A stretch of DNA of 64,000 nucleotides. Origin: Apricaphanius iberus (Eukaryota; Chordata; Actinopteri; Cyprinodontiformes; Aphaniidae). Numbering within the stretch: position 1 is the first letter of the stretch; the number at the start of each line of letters is the position of its first letter. The translations under genes and the position numbers were made by a program. The notes beneath the pieces were generated by a model. It was not told where the DNA came from, did no database searches, and was given only the letters and a program-made list of their open reading frames with translations. Shown piece by piece: positions 42,875-50,142 of this stretch. The stretch lies in NCBI GenBank assembly GCA_028564705.1, contig JAPXFQ010001133.1, positions 2,618,001 to 2,682,000 on the forward strand, written 5' to 3'.

Positions 42875-45282
42875 CCAATTGTCATTTATTAACTGGAACC
42901 CTAGTGAGAATCATAACTCACTGTGCGCTTAGCGCGTCTTCAGCAGGTCCAGACACACTGAGAGAAAAGTGGGTTATGATGCATCTTTAATGGAAAAAAC
43001 AGGTAAATATTTAAATAACTGTCATGTTGATGAGTGTCAATTACTATTAGGTTATATTGTGTTTCAATAACATTTTTTGTTTGTCAGTAATAAACTGAGC
43101 CTGGATGTGGTGGCGCACAGTTAGGTCATGCCTTTCAGAAGCGCTAAAAATAGACACTAAAATTGTCTGGGTAAACATTTAGATTTTTAGTAAATCACAC
43201 TGCGTTTGGAACGCCTACTTATTCGCCTGTCCTCTCAGTATTTTGCGTCTTCTGTCAGAAACTTCCATATTGAATATTCAGCACTGGGAAAAGCGCTAAA
43301 TGGATTGCGTGCGTCTTGCTCCCGGTTTAACAGGCGCACTGCTCTCTGTGCCATGTTAGTAAATCAGCTACAGTTTTTTTTTTTATGACGCTGTGCGGTT
43401 CGCCGTGGTTTTCTGGAAAAATCTTTAAACGACAAAGGCCACGTACACTGGTCACAGTCCGTGAAAACTGGCCTTTTTTATTTTAAAAGTGAAGTACATA
43501 AAAAAAATGACTACATGGTATCTAGAGACATAGTAAAAAGAATATTGGCTGATTTTCTTAAACATTGTTACTCTTATTTTACAGTTCAGAAGGTTCCTGA
43601 GGAATTCTATGGTAAATACTGGTTTTGCAGAGTTTTTACACATATGAAAATTATGTTATAGAGTTGGCCTAAAATATATATATAACTGCATGAACAAGAC
43701 ACGCATGTGAGTGATGGTATAGAATATTGTGTAAATCCGCACGTTTTTCTCCCAAATGCCAAAACAGAAGGCAACTGACTTGTTGCTTCTTGAAGATGCT
43801 CATGTTCTCAACCAAAAGGCTTTTATACTTCCTATTTTAGGTTACCTCCTGTGTCTGTTGTGAAGGTCCTATGCTGCTGCTACCTTTCCTCAAAGCAGAG
43901 TAGTGAATATTCCTCTTTCAACTTGTTTTACCCTTGGTGTTAATCGATCTCTCGTTGAGGTTTTCTTTCAGATTTTAAAACGGACATGTTTATTGTGCAG
44001 TGAAAATGTCATTTTTTTGTCCTCGCACACTTTAGTGACACCCCAAACGTTAAGTGTTTTCCTGAAATCTCAAAGGCCGTTCAGGCGTTCAAGTTCCTTG
44101 TCCTTGTCAGGACCATACTGTCTAGATGCAGCAGAGTTCCTACAACTGACAGTTTATGGTTTGGTTAGGTCTGTGTAAGTTTGCTGTAGAAATCCATGTT
44201 GAGGTATTTGTTTCCCACTAGGAACCAGAAAGACCAAAGAATGTAGGGTTGTTAACTCTTGTTGGATGGTTTTAGATCCCCTCCTTTGACCTGGATCTTG
44301 ACCCTTGGATCCACATAGCTGAACCAGGGGTTAGGTGTTGTCCCATCTTAAGAGTTCAGTCTTCCCCTCGATGATTTTATAGAAATCTAACTTAAAACAT
44401 GTGACCAGAACCACTAGGATGTTGGCAACCAGAGGTGAAGAATCTTCAAGAACCAAAAAGTACAATAGCTTTCTCTCGAAGCACTTTGGATTGTCATGTT
44501 TCAGATGACGTGGAAGCATAAAAGAACTCACATTTTACTGCTGAATATGCATGAACATCCTACACTAAACACTGGTCCATCCAGCCCCAAACACCTTGCA
44601 CTAACCTGCACCCATCATGTTTATCCACAGCTTGTAATGTCCTCTTCATCAACTCCGTGGACATGGAGTCACTCACGGGGCCTCAGGCCATTGCCAAGGC
44701 CATTAGTCAGACGCTGACAACCAACCCACTTCCTTCCGCCACCACTGTCCACTTCAAGGTGTCCATGCAGGGGATTACACTCACCGACAGCCAGAGGAAG
44801 TGAGGAAGCTACAGTTGTCTCTAACAAATGGCAGGTTTTAAGTGTTAGCCTCTGATAATGGGTCATTTATTTCTGTTGCTATAGAATTTTCTTCCGGCGT
44901 CATTATCCCCTAAACACAGTCACCTACTGTGATTTGGACCCCCAGGATAGAAAGTAAGAGTTATATTTCAAACATCAGAAGCATATATATGCATGCTGAG
45001 GATCACAACACTAATAAAATACCAAATCCTGTTTTTTGTGACCATAGATGGGTCAAAGAAGGAGGTGGATCTGTAAAGTAAGAACATATAAACAGTTGAG
45101 TTATTGTTCTTCTTCTTTATACTGCTTAAGCTAACGTTTTCTTACCTTCCAGGCTTTTTGGGTTCGTTGCAAGGAAACAAGGAAGCACAACGGACAATGT
45201 GAGCCATCTGTTTGCTGAGCTGGAACCAGATCAGCCCGCCTCCGCCATCGTCAGCTTCGTCTCCAAGATGATGAAACGGTGA
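17337..45282 (+). CDS. tns1: Tensin-1, C-terminal ~1,176 residues, 16 exons
   Basis: Tensin-1 is a focal-adhesion and fibrillar-adhesion scaffold linking integrin tails and actin. Exons (joined): 17337-19013, 21661-21741, 21964-22127, 25347-25428, 35613-35687, 38895-38976, 39436-39947, 40033-40119, 41683-41811, 41891-41986, 42070-42147, 42276-42347, 44631-44799, 44885-44953, 45048-45077, 45153-45282. The sum is 3,533 nt, open throughout, with GT..AG borders and consistent phases. TNS1 hallmarks in order: [75 protein letters not shown], then SH2 ([16 protein letters not shown]) and PTB ([14 protein letters not shown]). This pattern fits tensin-1 over tensin-2 and -3. Whether it is teleost tns1a or tns1b cannot be told. 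The phosphatase-like and C2 exons are not in view. Confidence 0.93.
19014..21660. other. tns1 intron, nothing else recognised
   Basis: A 2.6-kb intron between a strong GTAAGA donor and a CCCCTGGAACAG acceptor. No gene or clear mobile element was recognised inside. Retaining this intron would add about 15 residues and a stop at 19058-19060. Confidence 0.6.
21661..21741 (+). CDS. tns1: tns1 exon ([14 protein letters not shown])
   Basis: An 81-nt exon, phase 1 to phase 1, encoding [17 protein letters not shown] then [11 protein letters not shown]. It follows AHRIA of the large exon directly. The acceptor CCCCTGGAACAG has a long C/T tract (21600-21650). A multiple-of-three length makes it skippable without a frameshift. 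Confidence 0.93.
21964..22127 (+). CDS. tns1: tns1 exon ([12 protein letters not shown] ... LNPGGRPRE)
   Basis: A 164-nt exon with acceptor GGGTTTCAG and donor GTATGG. It ends on a complete codon (phase 0) with LNPGGRPRE, a block conserved in tensin-1. It is rich in Ser and Arg and contains [10 protein letters not shown], a possible basophilic-kinase context. Confidence 0.92.
22813..23256. mobile_element. MITE with GGT(G/A)(C/T)GTTCTATTT inverted ends
   Basis: The left end GGTGCGTTCTATTTGTACTT at 22813 and the reverse complement of the right end, GGTATGTTCTATTTACCTTG at 23256, are similar. Both continue into GGAACTCG-like sequence. It is 444 bp with no transposase. The superfamily is uncertain (Harbinger- or hAT-like). 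Confidence 0.65.
23306..23600. mobile_element. PIF/Harbinger-like MITE, probable
   Basis: It begins GGTGCGTTCACATCGGCC, a typical fish Harbinger-type MITE end. It shares ACCAATCAGAGCGTCTC with the MITE at 36961-37712, and both have a TTACATG(G/T)(T/A)AAGTCTATG segment near the left end. The right end was not pinned down. Confidence 0.55.
25347..25428 (+). CDS. tns1: tns1 exon ([13 protein letters not shown])
   Basis: An 82-nt exon, phase 0 to phase 1, with acceptor TTCTCTCCAG and donor GTAAGG. It encodes [17 protein letters not shown] and [10 protein letters not shown]. It precedes the largest intron of the visible gene. Confidence 0.92.
25763..25768 (-). terminator. Poly(A) signal AATAAA of the antisense lectin gene
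   Basis: AATAAA on the minus strand (TTTATT on +), 22 nt past the TAA stop at 25790-25792. Placement so close to the stop implies a very short 3' UTR. Confidence 0.5.
25790..27988 (-). CDS. Secreted two-domain C-type lectin-like protein with a giant NNxNQG repeat inside domain 2
   Basis: 732 codons in one exon. Residues 1-19 are a signal peptide (hydrophobic [12 protein letters not shown]). CTLD 1 spans about 20-124 (C37, C123, TWSEAQEYC). CTLD 2 starts about 125 ([10 protein letters not shown]142; WIGL 175-178; WLWVD; C207; IECAAL with C214) and closes at the C-terminus with [11 protein letters not shown] (C723, C731). Between them, from about residue 227 to 692, run ~78 hexapeptides G-N-N-x-(N/D)-Q. 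The insertion point is the beta3-beta4 loop of the lectin fold. The calcium site looks lost: the usual WND is WEV and no clean EPN/QPD is seen in the normal place. One N-glycosylation sequon (N169-T-T) lies before the array. The ATG context and signal peptide support this start. The family resembles fish mannose-receptor-like lectins. The gene could be expressed or be a decaying copy; the long intact frame argues for selection, though a stop-free repeat unit also helps. Confidence 0.8.
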   Translation of the reverse strand: MQPICTSTLLLLSLFGAYAKYAYIKEEKTWSEAQEYCQQNYAGLAPISNQGDIVKMMKLVDKNYPLSWVELEKTPRESEKSMFWGGGRLSGFFPTQDEPTGVLKDTISSVPQSLYLERAPFFCYKPVVVMERKTWEEAWSYCRKHHNMLASVASKAELQLMQKELSKFNTTERVWIGLHFFPGDGWLWVDNQHLDYEVWGSGGNPECPKTNIECAALNREPDNNGHQGNTVNQGNSGDQGNNVNPGNNVNPGNNVNQGNNVNQDNNGDQGNNVNPGNNVNQGNNVNTGNNGDQGNNVNQGNNVNQGNNVNQGNNGDQGYNGNQGNNGNQDKNGNQGNNGNQGNNVNQGNNVNQGNNGDQGNNANQGNTGDQGNNVNQGNKGNQSNNGNQGNNGDQGNNANQGNNGDQGNNVNQGNNGDQGNNANQGNNGDQGNNVNQGNNVNQGNNGNQGNNGNQGNNVNQGNNGNQGNNGNQGNNGNQGNNVNQGNNENQGNNVNQGNNGNQGNNENQGNNVNQGNNGNQGNNVNQGNNGDQGNNENQGNNVNQGNNGNQGNNENQGNNVNQGNNGNQGNNENQGNNGNQGNNGNQGNNGNQGNNVNQGNNGNQGNNVNQGNNVNQGNNENQGNNVNQGNNGNQGNNENQGNNGNQGNNVNQGNNGDQGNNGDQGNNGDQGNNANQGNNGDQGNNGDLGNLVTTQDPDGGSGYNPDESRSLSADLVWEVHGCEEKLHFICY
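25918..27318 (-). repeat. In-frame 18-bp minisatellite, ~78 units
   Basis: The unit on the coding strand is AACAATGNAAATCAGGGT (Asn-Asn-x-Asn-Gln-Gly). The middle base of the third codon takes all four nucleotides, giving Val (GTA), Gly (GGA), Glu (GAA) or Ala (GCA). The fourth codon is AAT or GAT. Changes elsewhere are few (for example GATAAG near 27000). As 18 is a multiple of 3 and the unit lacks stops in several frames, the opposite strand is also open for over 450 codons; those frames are by-products. Confidence 0.95.
28063..28070 (-). promoter_or_regulatory. Octamer motif ATGCAAAT upstream of the lectin gene
   Basis: A perfect POU-factor octamer (ATTTGCAT on +), 75 bp upstream of the lectin ATG. 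Octamers are common in immune-gene promoters. No convincing TATA box was found at a suitable distance. A chance occurrence is possible. Confidence 0.35.
28795..29105. repeat. Minisatellite of TAGTACTGTGTAGTACTGTA-type units
   Basis: About ten imperfect units of roughly 28-32 bp built on ACCATGTAGTACTG, then TGTAGTACTGTATT. Each unit has two AGTACT palindromes. The longest uniform part is 28855-29060. It lies 0.8 kb upstream of the antisense lectin gene. Confidence 0.85.
30270..30720. repeat. Duplicated segment, copy 1 (degenerate coding-like, minus strand)
   Basis: It shares GCAAAGAAACTGGTGTTTGC (30353-30372) and neighbouring sequence with copy 2 at 32265. On the minus strand around 30590-30650 it translates as [16 protein letters not shown], preceded by a stop, closely matching copy 2. 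The family is not recognised. It may be an old transposon or a decayed gene exon. Confidence 0.5.
31015..31330. repeat. Degenerate TAGCTAAATATT tandem repeat with shared 3' flank (copy 1)
   Basis: Many variants of TTAGCTAGCTAAATATT in alternating orientation, then a flank TTCTCTTATGACTGATGATA. The same arrangement occurs at 52770-53230, so this is a dispersed repeat, not a local expansion. The family is unknown to me. Confidence 0.55.
31865..31910 (+). repeat. LINE 3'-end-like fragment
   Basis: TTAATTTTCCCTCAGGGATC followed by AATAAAGCATCTTG resembles the conserved 3' terminus of several teleost LINEs. No upstream coding is recognised, so it would be a strongly 5'-truncated copy. Confidence 0.45.
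32265..33270 (-). repeat. Duplicated segment, copy 2, with open antisense frame
   Basis: The left part (32265-32450) matches 30270-30460. The right part has an open minus-strand frame (33268 to 32951) containing [20 protein letters not shown] then VVQSMFKTF, which matches the broken frame in copy 1 ([16 protein letters not shown]). No known domain is recognised. The sharing of peptide-level similarity suggests descent from a real coding sequence. Confidence 0.5.
33629..33900 (-). mobile_element. Truncated teleost LINE/SINE-type retroposon (family B)
   Basis: It starts with TTCAATTCCGTTTATTTATA then TAGCGCC, and CATCTCAAGGCACTTTAC, the inverse of the tail at 11886. It continues into ACAGTGGAGAGGAAAAACTC, CCTTTTAACAGGAAGAAACC and TCCAGCAGAACCAGGCTCAG, a block seen very often in teleost genomes. 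An A-box-like TAGCGTAGTGG lies upstream at 33542, but it is too far from the B-box-like GTTCAATTCC to be firm. Confidence 0.65.
33901..35612. other. Intronic, no gene recognised
   Basis: The sequence contains repeated GAACC/GGTTC strings at 33947-34120 and 34980-35050, which could be decayed inverted ends of a transposon, but a clean pair was not found. Open frames at 34158-34436 (+) and 34442-34798 (-) have no family signature. Confidence 0.4.
35613..35687 (+). CDS. tns1: tns1 exon ([17 protein letters not shown])
   Basis: A 75-nt exon, phase 1 to phase 1, with acceptor TTGTTGCTTTAG and donor GTCAGT. It encodes [20 protein letters not shown] then QGGS. Its length is a multiple of three, so it could be a cassette exon. 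Confidence 0.88.
35688..38894. other. tns1 intron with one MITE
   Basis: A 3.2-kb intron. The MITE is at 36961-37712. An antisense frame at 38136-38342 reads like protein ([20 protein letters not shown]) but I cannot name it. The rest shows nothing. Confidence 0.55.
36961..37712. mobile_element. Harbinger-like MITE with CTGCATTCAG inverted ends
   Basis: The left end is CTGCATTCAG (36961-36970); the right end is CTGAATGCAG (37703-37712), a perfect 10-bp inverted pair. Near the right end ATCCGTTGGATGCGTTGC and CGTATCCAACGGATGCG form a further hairpin. The interior ACCAATCAGAGCGTCTC is shared with 23306-23600. There is no transposase. Confidence 0.65.
38895..38976 (+). CDS. tns1: tns1 exon ([17 protein letters not shown])
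   Basis: An 82-nt exon, phase 1 to phase 2, with acceptor TTTTCCCTCAG and donor GTGAGT. It encodes [20 protein letters not shown] then SVHTTD. The change of phase here is matched by the next exon, which supports the border choice. Confidence 0.88.
39436..39947 (+). CDS. tns1: tns1 exon, Ser/Pro-rich linker before SH2
   Basis: A 512-nt exon, phase 2 to phase 1. It starts at GTSSS-type sequence ([19 protein letters not shown]) and carries [20 protein letters not shown] then ATNTPPSP, a strongly conserved tensin-1 block. Later it has [19 protein letters not shown] and [13 protein letters not shown]. It is GC-rich compared with its neighbours. Human tensin-1 has extra GSPSLGRH-type repeats in this part, so the fish linker looks shorter (from memory). 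Confidence 0.95.
40033..40119 (+). CDS. tns1: tns1 exon, start of SH2 domain
   Basis: An 87-nt exon after an 85-nt intron. It encodes [20 protein letters not shown] then KPDISREQ. The [12 protein letters not shown] segment opens the SH2 fold (beta A and helix A). Confidence 0.94.
40329..40391 (-). repeat. LINE/SINE 3'-tail-like repeat (family A, - orientation)
   Basis: The reverse complement, CTGTAAAGCACTTTGAATTG to AAAGTTTGATTGATTG, aligns base for base over most of its length with 6733-6800. Sequence to its right (up to about 40480, GCAGCCTGTTCCAGAGGTG) may be more of the same element. Confidence 0.65.
41310..41470 (+). pseudogene. Degenerate Tc1-like transposase fragment
   Basis: The + strand translates as [18 protein letters not shown] around 41318-41372, the conserved GGG(S/C)IM-WGCF segment of Tc1/mariner-like transposases. 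A nearby TTTGACCCAAGCCATAG segment also resembles such elements. It is broken by stops. Confidence 0.6.
41683..41811 (+). CDS. tns1: tns1 exon, SH2 core with phosphotyrosine-binding arginine
   Basis: A 129-nt exon encoding [20 protein letters not shown] then [20 protein letters not shown]. The FIIRDS motif is the tensin form of the SH2 FLVRES box; its Arg is the phosphotyrosine-binding residue. The donor is GTAAAC. Confidence 0.96.
41891..41986 (+). CDS. tns1: tns1 exon, SH2
   Basis: A 96-nt exon after a 79-nt intron. It encodes [20 protein letters not shown] then [10 protein letters not shown]. The acceptor TTTTTTTGGCAG is adequate and the phase is 1 to 1. Confidence 0.95.
42070..42147 (+). 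CDS. tns1: tns1 exon, end of SH2
   Basis: A 78-nt exon encoding [20 protein letters not shown] then MIPTK. The junction codes G-C-L where tensins usually have G-S-L. The acceptor (CGTTTAAAG) has a weak polypyrimidine tract, but frame and homology fix it. Confidence 0.92.
42276..42347 (+). CDS. tns1: tns1 exon, SH2-PTB linker
   Basis: A 72-nt exon encoding [20 protein letters not shown] then QGA. The LLKQGAACNV junction is conserved in tensins. The acceptor is AACCTAAAG. Confidence 0.92.
42401..43370. mobile_element. MITE with GCCTGATTTA-type inverted ends, containing the AT tract
   Basis: The left end GGCCTGATTTATCAAGATTC and the reverse complement of the right end (TAGCTGATTTACTAACATGG) are similar and resemble a common fish MITE. 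Inside, related GCGTGAGC/GCGTGCGT words and AGGCGCA occur near both ends. No coding. Confidence 0.5.
42781..42873. repeat. (AT)n microsatellite, ~90 bp
   Basis: An almost pure TA repeat from 42781 to 42873, with one early interruption (ATACATAT). It is self-complementary and likely length-variable. Confidence 0.97.
44631..44799 (+). CDS. tns1: tns1 exon, PTB domain first part
   Basis: A 169-nt exon, phase 1 to phase 2. It encodes [40 protein letters not shown] and [15 protein letters not shown]. The PTB domain binds NPxY-type integrin beta tails. The donor is GTGAGG. Confidence 0.95.
44885..44953 (+). CDS. tns1: tns1 exon, PTB domain
   Basis: A 69-nt exon, phase 2 to phase 2, encoding [20 protein letters not shown] then DR. 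The [12 protein letters not shown] segment is a tensin hallmark. The flanking introns are 85 and 94 nt. Confidence 0.95.
45048..45077 (+). CDS. tns1: tns1 30-nt micro-exon, PTB domain
   Basis: Only 30 nt, phase 2 to phase 2, encoding WVKEGGGSV between split lysine codons. The acceptor is GACCATAG and the donor GTAAGA. Skipping it would keep the frame and remove ten residues before [10 protein letters not shown]. Confidence 0.92.
45153..45282 (+). CDS. tns1: tns1 terminal coding exon
   Basis: It follows a 75-nt intron with acceptor TTACCTTCCAG. It encodes [40 protein letters not shown] and KR, then TGA at 45280-45282. The QPASAIV.FVSK end is typical of tensins. The tail after FVSK is short (MMKR) compared with the human protein (from memory). 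Confidence 0.95.
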
Positions 45283-45366
45283 AACCTCGAAACTTCAAAC
45301 GGCGGTGGCCGGGTTGCGATCTTCCATCATCGTTGGTGTCTTTTATAAAAGGACTCAACGTTGTCC

Positions 45367-45397
<31 letters not shown>
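45367..45397 (+). repeat. T10-G21 homopolymer junction in the 3' UTR
   Basis: Ten T (45367-45376) followed by 21 uninterrupted G (45377-45397), 85 nt after the tns1 stop codon. In RNA a G21 run can fold as a quadruplex. Homopolymers this long are also prone to sequencing error, so the exact length is uncertain. Confidence 0.85.
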
Positions 45398-47454
45398 TTG
45401 TTTTCCTTTTCTTTTTTCTTGCCTTCTCTTTTTTCCTTTCTGCCTTGCTGGTGTGTCTTTCTCGAGAGTCGTCTCTACCTGGAGGCTTTGGCGTTGACGC
45501 AGGGTGGCGCAAAGGGACGTGTGATGTGGAGGTGTGCGCGTGAAAGCACGAAACGTTGCAAAGTTGAGTCAGGGGAACACATGGAGGTTTTCTTTAACGT
45601 CATTTTGTTGATTTACCAAAGGTAGTTGCAATACAAGTGCAAGAATGATGTAGCTAGTAAGCCATTAACATTTTCTCTTTTTAAAAGATGAAGCGAAACA
45701 AAAGAAACACACAACAAAGAAAAAAACGAGACGAAAGAAAAACAGTTTCTCTTGAACTTTGATTCTTCAGGAAAAAAAAGAAAGTTGAAAAAAAAAAATT
45801 CTGAAGACATTATGCATGTTAGCTTGATCTTTAAGCTTGGTTCTTCTACTTTCCACAAAGGTAATTGTGAACTAGAGGTCATTTTCTGGGTCTGCTGTGT
45901 GTTGGAAAGGGCTCTGCAGTGAAACAACAACTGATCTAAACTGTACATAGCAGACCTCATCTACGGTCATTTTGTCTCAGTGCAAGCCATGGTTGCAGTC
46001 CTTCAGCATCCAATCCTTTAAAAAAATTATTCCTGGACAAAGTCCAGCCTGGAATCATCAACCGCCTGAAGATGTAAAGACAGTTCGTCCGTCCACAAGA
46101 TGGCGCCACATTTTCAGACTTTTCCTTCATCATAGACTTCCTCCATCACACCACCTGCTTGCAGTGACTGATCTGTTTGTAAGACGCTGCCACAGAAACA
46201 CACTGGAAACCAGCGGGACCCGGCCCAATGACCTGGACCTATGCACTGTTCGTTATGCATGTTCTGGTCCCAAGATGCACCCTCCACCATAGCTACGTTT
46301 ACGATCACTGAGAACGTTCTTTGCCATTTGTGTAAAATGAAAAAAAAGACAAAGAAATATCTACCTTTAGACAAGAAAACTACGTGAAACTTGTCAAAAC
46401 TGCATGAATTAGACTTTTTTTTAGGTTTTTCAGAGTTCTGAAAACAGATTACTGAAGTAGCTATTATGACGCCAAGTTTATATATTTCTTTTAATTTATT
46501 TTTTTGTCCTGTTCAATTTGTGTCAGAACTCTTACAAAAAGTCCATTCTTTAGTTTTTGTTGGTATAGGTCCATTTAAGCCATAATCATTACCACTACTC
46601 CACGTTTAACTATTACTTTTCAGACAAAATTTAGCACATTTTTGTCTACTCTAGTTGGTCTACAACTGGAGTTAGCCTGGTTTTGTTTTATAATTCATGA
46701 ATCAAACTTTCTGATTTTGGTACCTTTTTAGGACAAAAGAGAACAAAAAATATTCAATTATAAAGGTTTTTTTTTTTCGTTTCTTCTATTTGATTTGTTC
46801 CTCCTTTTTGTTGCCTGGGGAATTCGGCCATGTTTCTTTGATAAACATTAATTTCACATTTACAAAAAAAAAGAAGTTTAACCACTAACAAAAAAGGAAA
46901 TATTCTCCGTGTTTGAAATATTAATTAGTCCTAAAAGGAAATAGTTTTTGGTTTCATTTTATTGTGTTTCAAAATATCATATCTTCACACTTTTCTAGGA
47001 TAATAATAAATAAAACTGCACAAAACCTGCATGTCGAACACATGCTTAGATTTTCACAATAAGGTATACATACGTTTAAATCTTTAATTTTTCCTCCTCG
47101 TTTGGACCAGAATTAGTTTTTCTAATCGTTGTGTCTTGTAAAAGTTCAGTATTAGGTAAAAAGAAATACAAACAATGCACCCCATGTATGGTGAAAGTTT
47201 CTCAACGAAGTGACTTCGCATACAAATCTATATTTTTTATTAATGGACCCAAAATGATTTCCTCGTGAGGTCTAGGGAGTTATGCTTTAGTTTGCCCATT
47301 TCTAGTGTTGTTTACCATTTTAAAGAAAAAGAGAGAGAAACATTTTTGTAATGCATGCTTGTTAGACACCTGCTCAACCATTCACTGGAAGGTTTGGGAA
47401 AAAAGGTGTTTGTTTCACAGTGTTGCAAAACATGTGTTTTTCGTACATTTTAGA

Positions 47455-47460
47455 AATAAA
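47455..47460 (+). terminator. tns1: Candidate proximal poly(A) signal AATAAA
   Basis: AATAAA in GAAATAAAGACAAACTTG, about 2.2 kb after the tns1 stop, with T/G-rich sequence downstream. It would give a shorter mRNA form. Confidence 0.4.
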
Positions 47461-49539
47461 GACAAACTTGAGACTTGAGCTCATTTTAACCTTTCAGATT
47501 AATCCTAAATTTAAAGTGTTGTTGGTTTTTAGATGATTTTTGTTAGACTGAAACCCTTGTGTGTGACAACCCAAGTTCAGGTTCTGTGTTTTCATTTCCG
47601 GACTTTTTGTTTTTAGTTTGGCCCCAAATTACTGTTTGCTAAAAAATATAAAAATAGAGTATGGATTTATTTTTTCACTGTTTGATTTCCTTAAGAGAAA
47701 ATACAGAAACAAAACCTGAAAACATGCTTAACCATTCAGATTAGGTTTCAGAATTCTTTTTCGCCTTTTCATGTTTTCGTACCAAAAGAGTTCTGATTTT
47801 ATTGTTTAATATTACAGTTTTTTAGGAGTTCAACATTTAGGACAAAGTAGAGGGGAAAAAATCTAACTTTCACTTGAGCCAGAATTACTTTTAATAAATA
47901 AATTATTTTCTTGTCCTTTTACCTTTTTTTAAATGTCATTTTTAGACACTCTTAGGTGTGAAGAAGTAGATTAAAAAACTGCCTGCTTATTGAACACACT
48001 TTCACTTCGTTGGGAATACCTTGGAGCCAGATTTACTTTTGGTAAAAAGCATAGAGTTCGAAGTCTGTTTTTTACGTTACCAAGTGTTTCACGTTTAGAT
48101 AACTTTTAGAACAATGGAGGAAGAAAACTAAATCCACACTGTGCGCAATGCCTGCTTGCTGAACACATGCATTCACAATAAGCTAAGAAAAAAATGATAC
48201 CGGTATAAATGTACATAGATATTCTTCTTTGAAAGGTGACATAGCGAAAAAGTATTTATTTTTATTGCTTTGTTCCCTCATGATTACTAATATATACATA
48301 TATTGTACAGTCTCGATAAAGATAAAATGGGTTGAGAGAAAAAATACATATTTTGGCTAATGATTTCAAAGTCTGAGGATTTTGAGATGTTTGAATATAT
48401 GGTGTACATTTCTTTGTACATGTATGTTTCTTTTCGGCTCATAATTTTTGTTTTTTTTTGTTTGCTTTCTCTCAGAAAGAGGCGGGGCATGAATGAGCTA
48501 AAGTTGCATGGACAAAAAACGATGAGTGTGTTTTCTTGCGGTTAAAATGCGCGTTCTAACGCAGATGCATTGTAGAATTTAGATTTTTGTAAAAAAAGAA
48601 AAAAAATGGGGGGAAAAAGGGATTTCAGAAACCAAACTTTAATGCAATATGCACTCATGCTGGTTACATTTATCATTTTACCAAAGATTCTCTCACGTCG
48701 CGTCTTTTCATGTTGTAGCATGTCGCTTTTTTATACCAAAACGCTTTTCTGTTTCCATTTTTCTTGAATGAGATTTGCAGAGTTTTCTCAGCAGAAAAGA
48801 GCACACATGAGTGTTATGGGATGTACAGTTTAGCCACTCAGCTACACATTTTTTCGATTTGTTTGTACCGAGGTCTCAGTGCTCCAGAAATGTGTCTGCC
48901 TCCATCGCCTGTTGACGGAAAAAAAAAAAAGCCTGCTGTGCATCGGAGGAGCACAAACAAAGCACTTATGTCCACAATAGAGAAGAGTGACATACATTTC
49001 ATAGGGGTGTCAGTGCTGGAGGTAAATAAAGTCCGACACGTCTCACGGTGATGCTAAAAGCTCCACAGCTGCAGCTTTGTCAGACTGCCAAAGGTCTCTT
49101 TTGAGAGTCAGCGGATTATTTATTCTTATTTATTCTTTTATTTCCTGGTTTATTTTCACATGTGTGTCACTTTCTTTTGCAGTAATAACGATTTTGGGAA
49201 TGTATGATGGCACTTAATTGAAAGCAAAGAGGTACACTGATGGATTTTAGAGTTAACGAGCTTCTGAATATCTGTAGCTGTTTGAAAAGGAAAAAAAATA
49301 TGCCAAAATTAAATGTTGCCAAAATGAATATTTATATGAAACTGCATCGTACCTTTTGGCTTTGAGTCAAGAGTTACCATATGTAATAAAAACACAAAAA
49401 AGATTGTTTGACCTCTTGTACAGATGGTATTTCTATGTTTTATGAATGTGTTGCCAAGGATGTACAAAAGGGTCTCAGATTTTATTTGCTCTTATCATTT
49501 ACATTATACTGTCATGGCTTACCTGGTGAAAAAAAAGAC

Positions 49540-49545
49540 ATTAAA
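49540..49545 (+). terminator. tns1: Candidate distal poly(A) signal ATTAAA
   Basis: ATTAAA in GACATTAAAGCAATACAG, followed 20-40 nt later by TG/T-rich sequence (GCCTGTCTGCGTGCTTTCC). It is the best candidate for the main tns1 mRNA end. Confidence 0.45.
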
Positions 49546-50142
49546 GCAATACAGATCAGTTACATTGAAGCCTGTCTGCGTGCTTTCCTTCATTTTTTAC
49601 ATATATATTTTTTCCTTGACATTTGTTTACACTATGTAAGACCTGAGGTTTGAAAAGGGAGGTTGGAGTTTTATAAATAATACAAGGGACATTTAAGGAA
49701 GAGGCAGAAGTTCTTACTAAATTCTCTGTGTTTAAGGGTTTCTTTTAGAAAATGGAATTAAACATACCAAACTCCATAGCAAAAGTAGGCAACATTTGTT
49801 TGGTCAATATACATATATATATTTTTTCCTTTCACTTCTAAAGTTTTGATAGTTATATGCAAAAACCTGAAAAAACTCATTTTTCACCCATTTTATTTGT
49901 TTATTCAGTTTTTTTCTTCAAAATGGTGAACAGAACTAAAGCAAGAATTGTAGAAACTGGATGGGTTTTATTTTCTTCTCTGCTTGTTACAATAAATGCA
50001 GAAAAAAATCCAGTATTAGTAAAAATAACCACAAAACTAAAGTTTCAAGTGAAAAATAAACATTTCACATTTTCAACATTTTAAGCAGTGGTTCATAGTA
50101 TTAGTTAACTTTAAACACGAACATTAGAATGGTATCGAGTAT

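Larger units (their letters stand above)
42348..44630. other. tns1 intron containing a MITE and an (AT)n microsatellite
   Basis: A 2.3-kb intron. A MITE-like unit spans about 42401-43370 and contains the AT tract. Nothing is recognised in 43400-44580. Confidence 0.6.
45283..49565 (+). other. tns1: Probable tns1 3' untranslated region
   Basis: Open frames here are short and low-complexity, with many T- and A-runs. Candidate poly(A) signals: AATAAA at 47005-47010 and 47009-47014, at 47455-47460, at 49385-49390, and ATTAAA at 49540-49545. The non-repetitive stretch 49420-49560 (ATGGTATTTCTATGTTTTAT, then GATGTACAAAAGGGTCTCAG) looks like conserved UTR sequence. This points to a long UTR ending near 49560, as expected for tensin-1. 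The end is inferred. Confidence 0.6.

Noticed and set aside
42621..42878. 85-codon minus frame with a Tyr-Ile repeat
   Set aside because: It is a translation of the (AT)n microsatellite.
45279..45625. Frames with poly-Gly/Phe across the poly-G run
   Set aside because: They lie in the tns1 3' UTR and are produced by homopolymer runs.
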